A model generated the notes under the pieces. It saw only the letters and a list, made by a program, of their open reading frames with translations, ran no database searches and was not told the origin of the DNA. From contig NW_026562179.1 in NCBI RefSeq assembly GCF_027943255.1, positions 2,978,501-3,042,500 on the forward strand: DNA of 64,000 bases, in the 5' to 3' direction. Made by a program: the position numbers and the translations under genes. The stretch's first letter is position 1, and the number at the start of each line of letters is the position of its first letter. This DNA comes from Anastrepha obliqua (lineage: Eukaryota; Arthropoda; Insecta; Diptera; Tephritidae). Below, one piece after another: positions 51,491 through 61,239 of the stretch.

Positions 51491-51642
51491 CAGTAACATT
51501 TGCTCCTTCTCATTGCATTAACATTCTCTGATGTAATTGTGGCTATTTCAACCACGCAATGACCGCTGAAGGCGTTATCGAACATGTACACAATCATACT
51601 ACCAGAGAATGTTAATGGAATGAGAAGGAGCAAATGTTACTG
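51491..51642. repeat. Long imperfect palindrome, 40-bp arms
   Basis: Arm 51491-51530 is the reverse complement of 51603-51642 with one mismatch. The loop is 72 bp. The arm is the conserved terminus (CAGAGAATGTTAATG) of a repeat family also seen at 47590 and 61100. Confidence 0.85.
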
Positions 51643-52090
51643 TTAACTTTTTTCATTACGATTGAGATTTCAAAGATTTGTAGTAAGGGATTTTAAAACA
51701 TCGACTTTATAGACACCACACTAAGTTTTGCCCACACAAAAATTGAAAATACCACATATCTTCACCTCAACACACAACACATTTCTCACCTCGACATTAA
51801 ACCAATTAGATTTTTACTAATTAAAATTTACTACACAATTTTTTTTTGGCTTGCATTAAAAAAATAATGTTGAAAAAAAAAATTAAATATTTGTAGTACG
51901 GGATTTTAGAACATCGACTTTATAGACACCACACTGAGTTTTGCCCACACAAAAATTGAAAACACCACACATCTTTCACCTCAACACACAACATACTTCT
52001 CACCTCGACATTAAACCAATTAAATTTTTATTAATTATTATTTTTATTTTTGAAATAATAAGCGAATACGTAAAATGTATTACATACATT
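51603..52090 (+). repeat. Terminal repeat, left copy (paired with 60885-61137)
   Basis: It starts CAGAGAATGTTAATGGAATG. It contains TTATAGACACCACACT, TTTGCCCACACAAAAATTG, CTCAACACACAAC and CTCACCTCGACATTAAACC. The second half (51893-52080) is a tandem repeat of the first (51665-51850). The order recurs inverted at 60885-61137. Confidence 0.75.
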
Positions 52091-52138
52091 TTTTTCAATA
52101 AAAAAAAAAACGAATTTAAAAAAAAATTAATAAAAAAA

Positions 52139-52370
52139 AAGTTGGCACCGGTAACTGATATCGAGTCTAACATGTGACGAGAAAAAATAGGCGGTGCGTT
52201 TATTTCTTCGACTGCTTATTTTTTTACTATTTTGTTACTTTTGAAATGATTAAAAAAAAAAAAATTTAAAAAAGAAAAAACAAAAAATTGGCGCCGAGAA
52301 TTGATGCCGAGTCACGTGGGGAGGATAAATACGCAGTGCGTTTATTTCTGCGCCTGCGTTGTGAATCAAG
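52139..52370 (+). repeat. Two diverged tandem units of about 145 bp
   Basis: Units begin TTGGCACCGGTAACTGAT and TTGGCGCCGAGAATTGAT and share GGTGCG/AGTGCG then TTTATTTCT. Poly(A)-rich spacers lie between. Function unknown. Confidence 0.5.
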
Positions 52371-52452
52371 GATTTGTGATGTGTACGTACTGTAAGCGTC
52401 AAAAGAAAGTGTACAAAGAATTTTGTTATAATATGGATTTTATTTCAGTCTT

Positions 52453-52873
52453 TTATAACAAAACAATATAATTTGATGTTTTTAAATTAGTATTTGATTC
52501 TCTACTTATTACTAGAAAACAACAAAAAAAAATTACAACAACAAAAGTTGTAAGACAAAAACAAAATTTAGTGCATATTTTACGCGTCAAAATAAAGTCT
52601 AAAAATACTCCTAAAGCGTATTCCCTGTACCCTAGAGATTTCTCTATAACATTAGTGAGTGTAACGCAGTGTAGATCTGGCTTTAGTATATGCATGTTGT
52701 GCCTTAGACATAAAATATGGCATCCTATTTCCTCTGATGTGTGCGTCAAGGATTTTCTGAAGCGTTTTCAGAAGAAATGAAATGAAAATAATGGGCCTAT
52801 ATTCCTTTGAGAGTATCGAGTTGTTCCTTTTGTATAAACACAACCCTTGATTCTCTCCAGATAACAGGTACAT
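52453..52873 (-). pseudogene. LOA-like LINE RT fragment
   Basis: Minus-strand pieces read EYRPIIFISFLLKTLQKILD, SKAQHAYTKARSTL and EKSLGYREYALGVFLDF. They parallel LINE B's LKSLERLLDVHI, PSQHAYSKGKSVETAL and HYKEFTLAAFLDI. Two frames are used. Only this RT entry segment survives. Confidence 0.65.
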
Positions 52874-52935
52874 AGTTCAACCTCAGACATCCTGTGTATA
52901 TCGCTTTTAGCTATGGTACCAAAAGATCATTCGCG

Positions 52936-53070
52936 GCCGCCGTAGCCGAATGGGTTGGTGCGTGACTACCATTCGGAATTCACGGCGAAACACCAAAATT
53001 AAGAAAAAGTTTTTTCTAATAGCGGTCGCCTCTCAGCAGGCATTGGCAAACCTCCGAGTGTATTTCTATT
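52936..53070 (+). mobile_element. tRNA-derived SINE fragment, B-box part deleted
   Basis: The head GTAGCCGAATGGGTTGGTGC is followed by ATTCGGAATTCACGG, then directly GAAACACCAAAATTAAG and CTAATAGCGGTCGCC. The roughly 24 bp with the B box present in the 43.9-kb copy is missing. It is cut at CCTCCGAGTGTA. Confidence 0.75.
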
Positions 53071-53279
53071 ATATTTTTTGCGTTGTAATAATTTCTTTCG
53101 AGATGTTTGCTACGCTATATCTCAACTCAAGGATTCGTGATCTAAGTAGCGCCCTGGAAAATACGTAACGACTAGATCTTGTAGTTAGGCGAATTAAATT
53201 GAGCGTCATGGGATGTTTCGATAACAGTTTCCTGAGTCTAGCCGCTTCGTGTGTACCATGATCATCTTTTGGCCATATG

Positions 53280-53515
53280 CACCGCTTTCTTTGCGGCACC
53301 TTTTTAGTCCCAGGTCCTTGTTCCATCAAATCAATACGTACATTCGCTCTTATCGACGAAGGAGCCTCCTGTACGCTAATTGAGTCTCAATTGGGGAACG
53401 AACTTGGTTTAGATAGGTCAATTGAATCATTATGTTGGACGGGAGAAGTCACTCAAAACGAGGCGAACTCCACATTTGTTAGGCTTTATGCTTCACCGAT
53501 TGTGTTACCGTCTTA
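53280..53515 (+). pseudogene. BEL/Pao protease fragment
   Basis: It reads SIRTFALIDEGASCTLIESQ followed by LGNELGLDRSIESLCWTGEV. This is the DUF1758-type retropepsin, with the DEG motif intact where the 25.2-kb copy has DEES. No other BEL domain adjoins it. Confidence 0.65.
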
Positions 53516-54202
53516 AAAATAAAAGCACACAAACATTAAGAGTCTGGCGGTTCGACCATGAAATGAAGCAAGAGCGGCTAGGATGGATGGGTTGGCTTTC
53601 CATTTCTACCACGATAAAGTTGTTTATAATGTCTAAGTGCGGGGACCGAATTTAAAATAATAACACGTAAATGTAGTCACTATATCAGCCTTTTGATTTA
53701 TAGTACTTTTTCTAAGTTACAATTAAGAATTAATAGCAATATTTAACGTTAAAAATGCTTCTTTTTTGCATAAGCTTGAAAAAATGCCCTAACGCTTACT
53801 TTACTTAAATACAAACACAGAAAAGTAACAATATTCACACTTCGATTTAAAGCTATTTTTACTAAATAATACTACAAATTATATTAAAATTCTTTTATTA
53901 CAAATGTTCTTCTAAACGTTTGCAATACCGTGCAGAATAAATGTTAGGAGCGAACTGTCAAACGAACGATGAGAGAGAGAAGAACAAAGCGAAATAAGAA
54001 AAACTCAGTCAACCAAAAGGGAACAATTCTTATATTATTATTTTTATTATTTATAGGGGCGCTTTTTTGATTTCGAATATGTATACATGTTACAAAAAAA
54101 ATCTAGGGTCTGTCAGACTCACGCACGGTAGAAGTGAAACTTCTAAGTTGGTTGTTCCATGCATGGGAGCCCCAAATGATATATTTACTTAATATATATT
54201 TA
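53516..54202. other. No recognised gene; possible LTR start
   Basis: At 53942, TGTTAGGAGCGAACTGTC resembles a BEL-type LTR start, but no second copy or LTR end is seen. Confidence 0.25.
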
Positions 54203-54307
54203 CCTTGGATTGCCATGTATTTCATCAGGCATATTGGAGACAACTATCTGTTGATGAGTCGCATCTGATGCGCAAGTTTGCGTCACATCAGTCTCACTCT
54301 GACTCAT
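54203..54307 (-). other. Short ORF with a downstream splice-donor-like site
   Basis: On the minus strand an ATG at 54307 opens MSQSETDVTQTCASDATHQQ and ends NPR, followed by AAGGTAAATAT, a good donor match. It could be a first coding exon or a retrotransposon gag start. No homologue recognised. Confidence 0.22.
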
Positions 54308-54389
54308 TTTGCCCGTAACTTAATTGTTCACCAACACACACTGAATTTCCTGTAAATAGTTACGCAATGAAGAAAAATCAATAGCCGTA

Positions 54390-55755
54390 TTACATCAGAA
54401 CCTTGCGTTATAAAACCGATACTGGTGTAAAAGAGTACAAAATAACTGGCGGAGTTCCACAAGGCTCAGTACTCGGCCCTTTGTTATGGAACGTTATGTA
54501 CGATGGAGTTCTGCGTCTCAATCTACCTCTAGGGTCACAAATTGTAGGATTTGCTGACGACATAGCTGTTGTGGTCGTGGCTAAATCACTCCATCAAGCC
54601 GAAGAACCATGCACCCAAGCATGGTAAAGGAATGGTTGTGCAACAGTGGTCTAATTCTTGCAGACCATGAAACCGAAGTAGTACTAATTAGCAGCAGGAA
54701 GATTGTGGAGTCGGCCAACATAATGGTGGGCGATCATGGCATAGGATCGATACCATTCATTAAGTACCTGGGAGTAATAATCGACCGTAGGCTTAATTTC
54801 AAAGAGCACTTGGCGTACGCGAGCAGCAGGGCAGCAGAAGCAGTAACTGCGCTAACGCGAATAATGATGAACATCAGAGGCCCTAGGCAAAACTGTAGGA
54901 GACTACTCAACTCTGTTGTCTCATCGATTATGCTGTATGCAGCTCCAGCATGGGCGGAAACCACAAATTGCACCTCATATGTGAAGTGCATGAAATCAGT
55001 GTACCGCAAAGTGTATCAGAGTGTGCTGCGCGTTTCGAACGGTATCGGAAGACGCCATTATGGTTATAGCAGGACTACTCCCAATCAACCTAATGGCAAC
55101 AGAGTATGCTGAAATATACAAAACGAAAGCTACTTCAGAACGGGTAACAATACGCAAGATAGCAAGAGAGCGTAGCCTGCGTTCATGGCAGGAGAAATGG
55201 AGCTTGTCCCCCAACGGACGCTGGACGTACCGTTTGATTCCCACAATTTCCAAATGGGTTAACCGTGAACATGGACAGTTAGATTACTATCTGACCCAAA
55301 TACTGACGGGACATGGGTGCTTTAAATCATACTTATATAGGTTTAAGCACGAAGACGACCCGTACTGTTCTCATTGTGCACCAACTGCAGAAGACGCAGA
55401 ACATGTTTTGTTTGTCTGTCCGCGATTTGCGTTAGAAAGGGAGGAACTAAGCACTAGGGTGGGGAAGCCAATAACGGCTGATAACCTAGTCGATATTATG
55501 ATAGAGTCCGAAGAATATTGGTCCGCTGTATGTAATATTGCAAACATAGTAATCTCCAAACTGCGTCGCGCTGAACAACAGCGCAGATCTTTATGAAGAG
55601 GCAATAGGCCGCTCCCCCTCCCTTGAAGTACTACTTAACGGTTGTCCCGCGGGAGGGAAACGGAGCTGGGGTGGGTTTTTAGTGGGTGAGCCGAAAGGCA
55701 AGTCTCACACTTTTCGGTTTTCAATGCTTTCTGCCACCTCCATAAAAAAAAAACA
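54390..55755 (+). mobile_element. R1-clade LINE, 5'-truncated
   Basis: It holds the RT palm to the end of ORF2 plus a 3' UTR closed by an A run at 55744-55753. 5' truncation is usual for LINEs. The dispersed 165-bp repeat follows directly. Confidence 0.78.
54395..55596 (+). pseudogene. R1-clade reverse transcriptase, C-terminal two thirds
   Basis: RT motifs: GGVPQGSVLGPLLWN and IVGFADDIAVVVV (FADD catalytic), then ADHETEVVLISSRK, IKYLGVIIDRRLNF and SSIMLYAAPAWAE. After a frame change near 55040 the tail has YLTQILTGHGCFKSYLYRF, a CSHC...H...C zinc-like motif (YCSHCAPTAEDAEHVLFVC) and a basic end. At least two frame changes (about 54615 and 55040) are present. This tail is typical of R1/Waldo-type elements. 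Confidence 0.78.
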
Positions 55756-55763
55756 TACATACC

Positions 55764-55930
55764 TACGGAGACGCGGCCACTCGACATCACAAAAATTCAA
55801 GATTTACAAAATATTGGCAAATAATTTCAATTCGACACGAAATATTCCAATACTGACTATTTTCGTATGGTCGAGAAAATTGGCATATGGGCGGCTCGTT
55901 TTATGAATGAAAGTACTTGCTCTTAGAAAT
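55764..55930 (+). repeat. Dispersed repeat of about 165 bp, copy 2
   Basis: Near-identical to 51170-51340, same orientation. It begins directly after the R1 A tail. Confidence 0.8.
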
Positions 55931-56260
55931 ATGAGCTCGAACTATAAATGAGTTTTTGAAGTGAAACTTCTTTAGCGGCGGTCTGATATTTGAGCGAGAA
56001 TGGAGAGTGAATTGGAAAAAATGTAACGTTTAGAGATTTCGTTACGCGAGAGAGAAAAAAAGATACAACGTAGAGAGAAGGAGAAAGAGAGCTATACATT
56101 TTCTATACCTAAGACATAGGCTTCGTTGTAAGACAGAGTTTACAGATATATAACATGGAGAGAAAGAGAAGGAAAGCTATACATCATATACATCAGTTTA
56201 GGCTTCCCGCGTCTCCCTTTTGTACGGTGCTAGTCCAGAGTCTAACTCGCTTGAAGGGGG
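55931..56260. other. Purine-rich GAGA tracts
   Basis: Repeated GAGAGA-type runs (56048-56095, 56155-56175). No gene seen. Confidence 0.35.
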
Positions 56261-56755
56261 AATAGTTTAGGAAGCATCGTAAGAGCAAGAGAGAGAGAGC
56301 CACGTATTCATTGAATACTAGGCATTAAAAGAAAATAAAGTATGACGCGCATGCGCGCGAGTACGTACAGCTCTGACACCATACGACAGTGGAGCAAGGG
56401 AGAGCGATTTATACACTCAGTACGAAGCAATAGAATAGGATAGCTACATTATCGCGCATGCGCGTATTATAGATGTATGGGTCAGACGCTATATATTAGT
56501 AGTTGAAACAGCACGTGTGTATACTTGATATATATATCATTGGATTTTGTTGTGATTATTTACGTTTTTTACATCTGTATTCTGTGATTATTTGATAATA
56601 TCCTTGAACCGCTATAATGTAAGTATATTTAAATTATTAAAATATTATAAATAATATTTCTAAGCCTATATTGGGCTGAAAAAATAAAAGTAGTTGATTT
56701 ACGCCACGTCTTTCATCACAGATAACTATAACGCATAACTTCCATCAGTACGTGA
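56258..56755 (+). repeat. Candidate solo or 3' LTR
   Basis: A purine tract (GAAGGGGGAAT) at about 56254-56264 is followed by AGTTTAGG. About 490 bp later, after an AATAAA signal (56684), ATAACT occurs, matching gypsy-type AGTT...AACT ends. No partner LTR or internal region is visible. Confidence 0.35.
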
Positions 56756-56788
56756 GAGAGGCATTACTTCTGCGCAATTAAGAAATAA

Positions 56789-57680
56789 CTTCTACTCAAA
56801 TATGAACGAGACGGTATCAATAAAATGGTCCGCGGATGACATATGGCAAAAATAATTTTTTTGTTTTTTGGTGGGACTGTTATAAGCTTACATGGCAAAT
56901 TTCAGCGTGATATGACACATAGTTTGTTTTCTGCGCTACTGTAAACAAGTCAAGCTCGAGTGTGTTCTTCGAATTTAACGATGGAAATTCAAAGAATTTG
57001 GTTGAAATTTTGTTATTCCAACAAAATGTCGGCTTCACACGCCTTAAAAATGTTGCAGACTATCTATGGGGACTCTGCTCTATCGCGTGCACGTGATTTG
57101 GAGTGGTACAAATTGTTCAAAGAGGGCCGTACATCAACCCAAAAAACCACGCCAAAGTCGCTCAAAAATCATGGTTATGCTAACTGTTTTTTTCGATTAC
57201 GCAAGGCCGATCGGTTAACGCTGGATATTATTTAGACGTTTTAAAGTGTTTGCGCGAGAACATTCGTCTTAAAAGGAAGGAATTGTGGGACAACAAGTCA
57301 TGGTTCTTGCATCACGATAATGCACCAGCTCACACATCACGTCTTGTTCGCGATTATTTGAACAAAAATAATGTTAATATCGTTCCGCAAGTACCGTATT
57401 CGCCTGATATGGCTCCATGTGACTTTTTCCTGTTTCCCAAGCTCAAGTTGCCGCTCCGTGGAAAACATTTTTAGACAATTGAAGTCATAAAAGAGAATTC
57501 GAAGAACACACTCGAGCTTGACTGGTTTACAGTAGCACAGAAAACAAACTATGACATATCACGCTGAAATTTGCCATGTAAGCTTATAAAAGTCCTACCA
57601 AAAAACGAAAAATTTATTTTTGCCATATGCCATCCGCGGACCGTTTTATTGATACCGTCTCGTTCATATTTGAGTAGAAG
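56789..57680 (+). mobile_element. mariner-family element with about 200-bp TIRs, internally deleted
   Basis: Arms 56789-56990 and 57490-57680 are inverted repeats (CTTCTACTCAAATATGAACG, GGTCCGCGGATG, CATGGCAAATTTCAGCGTG). The interior encodes transposase remnants. At 892 bp it is too short for an autonomous element. Confidence 0.8.
56981..57474 (+). pseudogene. mariner transposase, central part deleted
   Basis: The N-terminal part (56981-57235) reads RIWLKFCYSNKMSASHALKM with SRARDLEWYKLFKEGR, the paired HTH of SETMAR/mariner transposases. The C-terminal part, in another frame, reads HHDNAPAHTSRLVRDYL (second catalytic D) and YSPDMAPCDFFLFPKLK (third D, DD34D). The first catalytic D and surrounding region are missing. 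It is therefore a non-autonomous relic. Confidence 0.78.
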
Positions 57681-58037
57681 ATATATCTATACATCGCCGT
57701 AATACATGTAAGTAATATATACCAATTGATATATGTATATATCGCAAAACTGTTTAAATGTTCAAGTGAAATTGAGAGCGCGAACGCACACTGACGCATG
57801 TAATTATGTGTGCATACGCGCTCGGCGTGCACGCGCCAACATACACACCTATGTGCGTCAGTGAGCTTTTACATGAACCTTAGCATTACATTATGACCTT
57901 AGCATTACATTATGACTGCCGAATCCACTTGAAATTATTCTAACATTCAAAAATGCTATTTTCGAAAAAAATTCTCACCACATACAATATATTATCAAAA
58001 AACAAGTATGCTTTACATGCATTTTCCTATTTCACAG
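57681..58037. other. Spacer with a short direct repeat
   Basis: An 18-bp direct repeat, CCTTAGCATTACATTATG, occurs twice at about 57879-57915. At the right end TTTCCTATTTCACAG looks like a splice acceptor at 58037. Confidence 0.4.
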
Positions 58038-58566
58038 ATTTCACCATGACGAACGTTCCCGAGGTACCGAAGGAGAAAAAATAAAAAAAGTAAAAAAGAT
58101 AGCCAAAACGGGAGCAGAGCGGATTCGCGCATACCGTGCGCGCATAAGGGCCCTCGAGAATGTAGCCGCGGCTGCATCTATAAGCAATGTTGCTGTCCTC
58201 AGTCAACGGAGTAGCCAGAGTGATCAGGAAGCATGGAATACTCTTCGAGATTTTGTTGTTCGAGTTGATGTTCATCAACCAGATTTGCCATCGCTTTCAG
58301 ATGCTCCGTCAACGAGCAGTAATGCACAAGTTCTGCGTGGCTTATCAATGTTGGGGAGACGTGGCAAAACTCCGAAAACATCAGCAGAACGTGTTCGTGC
58401 TTATAGAGAACGGCAAAAGGCTGCAAAAAATGCTGCCAACCGGCAACACGTTGATGACATTTCTGTACTTGGTGAACCATCTCAACAAGTAATCAACACG
58501 GCAACAGCCAGCGCAAGTCAAGAATGCGCAGTCTCACTTCTACCACGTGTACGATGCGGCACATGA
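58038..58566 (+). CDS. Possible exon encoding a basic protein with duplicated AERxRAYR motif
   Basis: One frame is open from at least 58048 to the stop at 58564-58566 (about 172 codons) but has no early ATG, so a spliced exon is possible. It would follow the pyrimidine-rich CACAG acceptor at 58037. The reading has KTGAERIRAYRARIRALEN near its start and KTSAERVRAYRERQKAAKN about 90 residues later, each a basic helix like a DNA-binding basic region. Between them is WNTLRDFVVRVDVHQPDLP. Function not recognised. It could be host coding, a domesticated element, or part of a transposon. Confidence 0.4.
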
Positions 58567-59015
58567 TTTTTTGTTTTTGTTCCATATAATATTCTAAATT
58601 GTGCCTGCGCATACGAATGTATTTTGTTTTTGTAATTGCAATATTCGGAATATCGACTGGTGGTAGACAAAGGTACAGGTAAGCAAGGAGGGAGCGCTGT
58701 GCTCGCGCATATGTATATGCATGTATGTTTGAACGTGTATGGATGTAGTTACATTTATATGAATACAATTATTTTGTAGGGAATTTAGAAGGCGAATAGG
58801 TATGTATATATGAATTTATGCATGCTAGGACTTAAAGTGGGCATATATATATACACACCTACATAGACTTCAGAGCAGAATTGTTTTTGCACTTGTTAGG
58901 AAGCAACTCGTTCACTAGTGCGTATGTGTATTTGATTTCTTGTAGGGATGTGATGTGCTGTGACTTGTGAATAAATAACTCAAGGTTATTTGGGCATTCA
59001 TGCATATGTACATTA
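58567..59015. other. AT-rich spacer with ATGTATATG microsatellites
   Basis: Typical fly intergenic low-complexity DNA. Nothing else seen. Confidence 0.4.
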
Positions 59016-60642
59016 TGCAAAATTCGTATTAGTACACCCCCTTATAAATAAAAAAACCACGTATATTTTCAAATTAATTTTAAAACAAATGCTTGAAACC
59101 GTTTTATTTTATAGATAATTTACTAATATAAGGCCAAATAACAAAACCAGTCACAAATAGTATTGAATTGCAAAAAAAAAAAATAAGAAAGAAAAAAATT
59201 AACACTATTCACAGAAACAAAGTTCGTATTAGTACACATGTATTTTTAATGATTTAAAGGGTAAATAAAAGATAGTTCAGAAAATTAATATTTTGTAGGA
59301 TACCCTCGTTGCCTTAGAACAGCAGACAATCTCTTCGGCATAGATTCCACCAATTTTTTGTGAGATTTGGAGAAATCTTCTTCCACTCTGATTTGAGGAC
59401 TTTTTTTAAATGTTCTCGGTTCCTTATTTGATGATGTTTCGGTTGCTTTTTGAAAATCGACCATACATTTTCTATTTTGAGATAATTTGGACAGTTATAA
59501 AGGATCCATAACCTTATATCCAACGCCGTGTGCTTAGGGTCGTTATCTTGTTGGAATATACATTTTTTTTTGCAACCCAATTTTTTGGCACTTTTGCGTA
59601 GATTCTTTTTTAAAATATCAATATATTTCCTCGCAGTCATAATTCCATCAATAAAATGCAACTTTCCTACTCCGTTTGCCCCGAAACATCCCCATACCAT
59701 CAGAGAACCACCACCGTGCTTGAAAGAAGGCTGCAGATTTCGTTTTTGAAGGCTAGTATTACACCCTCTCCAAATTTTTATGCGTCCATCGGACATTTTT
59801 ATATTAAATTTACACTCGTCCAAAAAAATTACCCTTTTCCTAAACCGCATATATTTGTTTAAATATTTCCTGGCGAATATAACACGCTTTCTTCTACTGA
59901 CTGAGCTTACATACGGTTTTCTAACCGCAGTTCTGCTTCTAAATCCCAATTCTTTTACATAATTGCGCACTGTTTGAGGTGTAACTTTGATAGCAAAGTA
60001 TTTTTCTAGTTCTGCAGTTAGTGAAACTCCACTGGCGGTGGGATCTTTCCTAATAAGGCGTTTCAAATAAGTCTTGTACCTCTGTCCAAGCTTTGCTCTG
60101 TTCACATTTCGAAGCTTTTTGTCAATCCTTCCACTGTCTCTATAAATTTTGACTACGTTTTGTATTGTAGACACACTTTTCTGCAATGTTCTCGCAATTT
60201 CGTGTAAAGACTTTCCGTTTTTGTTCATATTTATTATTAATCTCCTAGTTTCGTTTGATAATTCACTTACTGTAGGCGACATTGCAAACTAACTCCGCGA
60301 ACTTCAACAAATGGCTACTAAAACGCAACTGCCCAAGGTTAAACATTGAATGGTTAACACAATCGTTTCGAAAATAACGGTAAATACCAACAAATTGTTT
60401 ACAAATTCAACGCATCCTAAGTGTACTAATACGAATTTTGCCTGCAGTAGAAATAGCTACACTGCTACTGAAGCTATTTTTTTTTCAATTCTATGCAAAT
60501 GTTTCGGAGTTTTTGTTATTATTCTATTTTTTTATGAATTATGCAATACCGCACTACGATTGAAATCAATTGCTTTAAAGTAAATTTGAAAATATACGTG
60601 GTATTTTTATTTGTAAGAGGGTGTACTAATACGAACTTTGCA
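59016..60642 (-). mobile_element. Tc1-family transposon with IR/DR ends, 1627 bp
   Basis: Flanked by TA at 59014-59015 and 60643-60644. TIRs of about 60 bp start TGCAAA(A/G)TTCGTATTAG. An internal copy of the GTTCGTATTAGTACAC motif lies about 200 bp inside each end (59221 and 60421), the IR/DR layout of some Tc1 elements such as Bari. The ends differ at a few bases. Confidence 0.88.
59314..60282 (-). CDS. Tc1-like transposase, 322 aa, with shortened DDE spacing
   Basis: This cut-and-paste transposase has an N-terminal paired HTH: RRLIINMNKNGKSLHEIART, and SVSTIQNVVKIYRDSGRI. A second HTH follows (TPQTVRNYVKELGF). Catalytic residues: first D in VIFLDECKFNI, second D in IFQQDNDPKHTA and E in KIENVWSIFKK. 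The spacing between the second D and E is about 24 residues instead of 34, because the PPQSPDLNP-type segment is absent. The frame is open from ATG to stop, but the active site is probably dead. The MSPTVSEL start is the only suitable ATG after the left DR. Confidence 0.88.
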   Translation of the reverse strand: MSPTVSELSNETRRLIINMNKNGKSLHEIARTLQKSVSTIQNVVKIYRDSGRIDKKLRNVNRAKLGQRYKTYLKRLIRKDPTASGVSLTAELEKYFAIKVTPQTVRNYVKELGFRSRTAVRKPYVSSVSRRKRVIFARKYLNKYMRFRKRVIFLDECKFNIKMSDGRIKIWRGCNTSLQKRNLQPSFKHGGGSLMVWGCFGANGVGKLHFIDGIMTARKYIDILKKNLRKSAKKLGCKKKCIFQQDNDPKHTALDIRLWILYNCPNYLKIENVWSIFKKQPKHHQIRNREHLKKVLKSEWKKISPNLTKNWWNLCRRDCLLF

Positions 60643-60644
60643 TA

Positions 60645-60880
60645 CTGTACATATGAAAGGAAGATGTTGTTCTTGCGCTTGTGCATTATTGTTTCTCATA
60701 TACAAATGTACATATGTACATACATATGTAATATGCCGTCGAATACATAAACTATAAATAGATATACATTATAAAATTAGTATTGGTTTATCTTTACCAT
60801 TATTTTTTTTGTGAATTCAAATACCTCCTATTGACTTGTATGTACATATTGCATATTATATTGTCATATATGTATGACAT
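60645..60880. other. AT-rich spacer
   Basis: ACATATGTA-type microsatellite DNA. No gene seen. Confidence 0.4.
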
Positions 60881-60884
60881 AAAT

Positions 60885-61137
60885 TTTACGTATTCGCTTA
60901 TTATTTCAAAAATAAAAAAATAGTAAAAATTTAATTGGTTTAATGTCGAGGTGAGAAGAATGTTGTGTGTTGAGGTAAAAGATATGTGGTGTTTTCAATT
61001 TTTGTGTGGGCAAAACTCAGTGTGGTGTCTATAAAGTCGGTGTTCTAAAATCCTTTGCTACAAATCTTTCAAATCTCAATCGTACTAAAATAAGTTAACA
61101 GTAACATTTGCTTCTTCTCATTCCATTAACATTCTGC
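60885..61137 (-). repeat. Terminal repeat, right copy (paired with 51603-52090)
   Basis: Inverted match to 51603-52080 over CTCGACATTAAACC, CTCAACACACAACA, ACACCACACTGAG, TTTATAGACACC and the outer GAATGTTAATGGAATGAG. It stops at CATTCT before GCGGTCG, slightly short of the CAGAG end. Confidence 0.75.
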
Positions 61138-61239
61138 GGTCGTAAAAAACCTAATTTTTAAACTTCTCCTGGGGGTTCTAGGAGGTTGGGACTTTCACAG
61201 TTATAATGGCTCTTTCTAATGGACGTGTTGGGCATCCTA

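Noticed and set aside
52285..52300. TTGGCGCCGAG as a retroviral tRNA-Lys primer-binding site
   Set aside because: Only TGGCGCC matches, there is no LTR edge beside it, and the motif is part of a tandem repeat.
56340..56470. CGCGCATGCGCG motifs as a regulatory island
   Set aside because: Only two short GCATGCGCG palindromes occur (about 56350 and 56455), inside a candidate LTR. There is too little to support a regulatory call.
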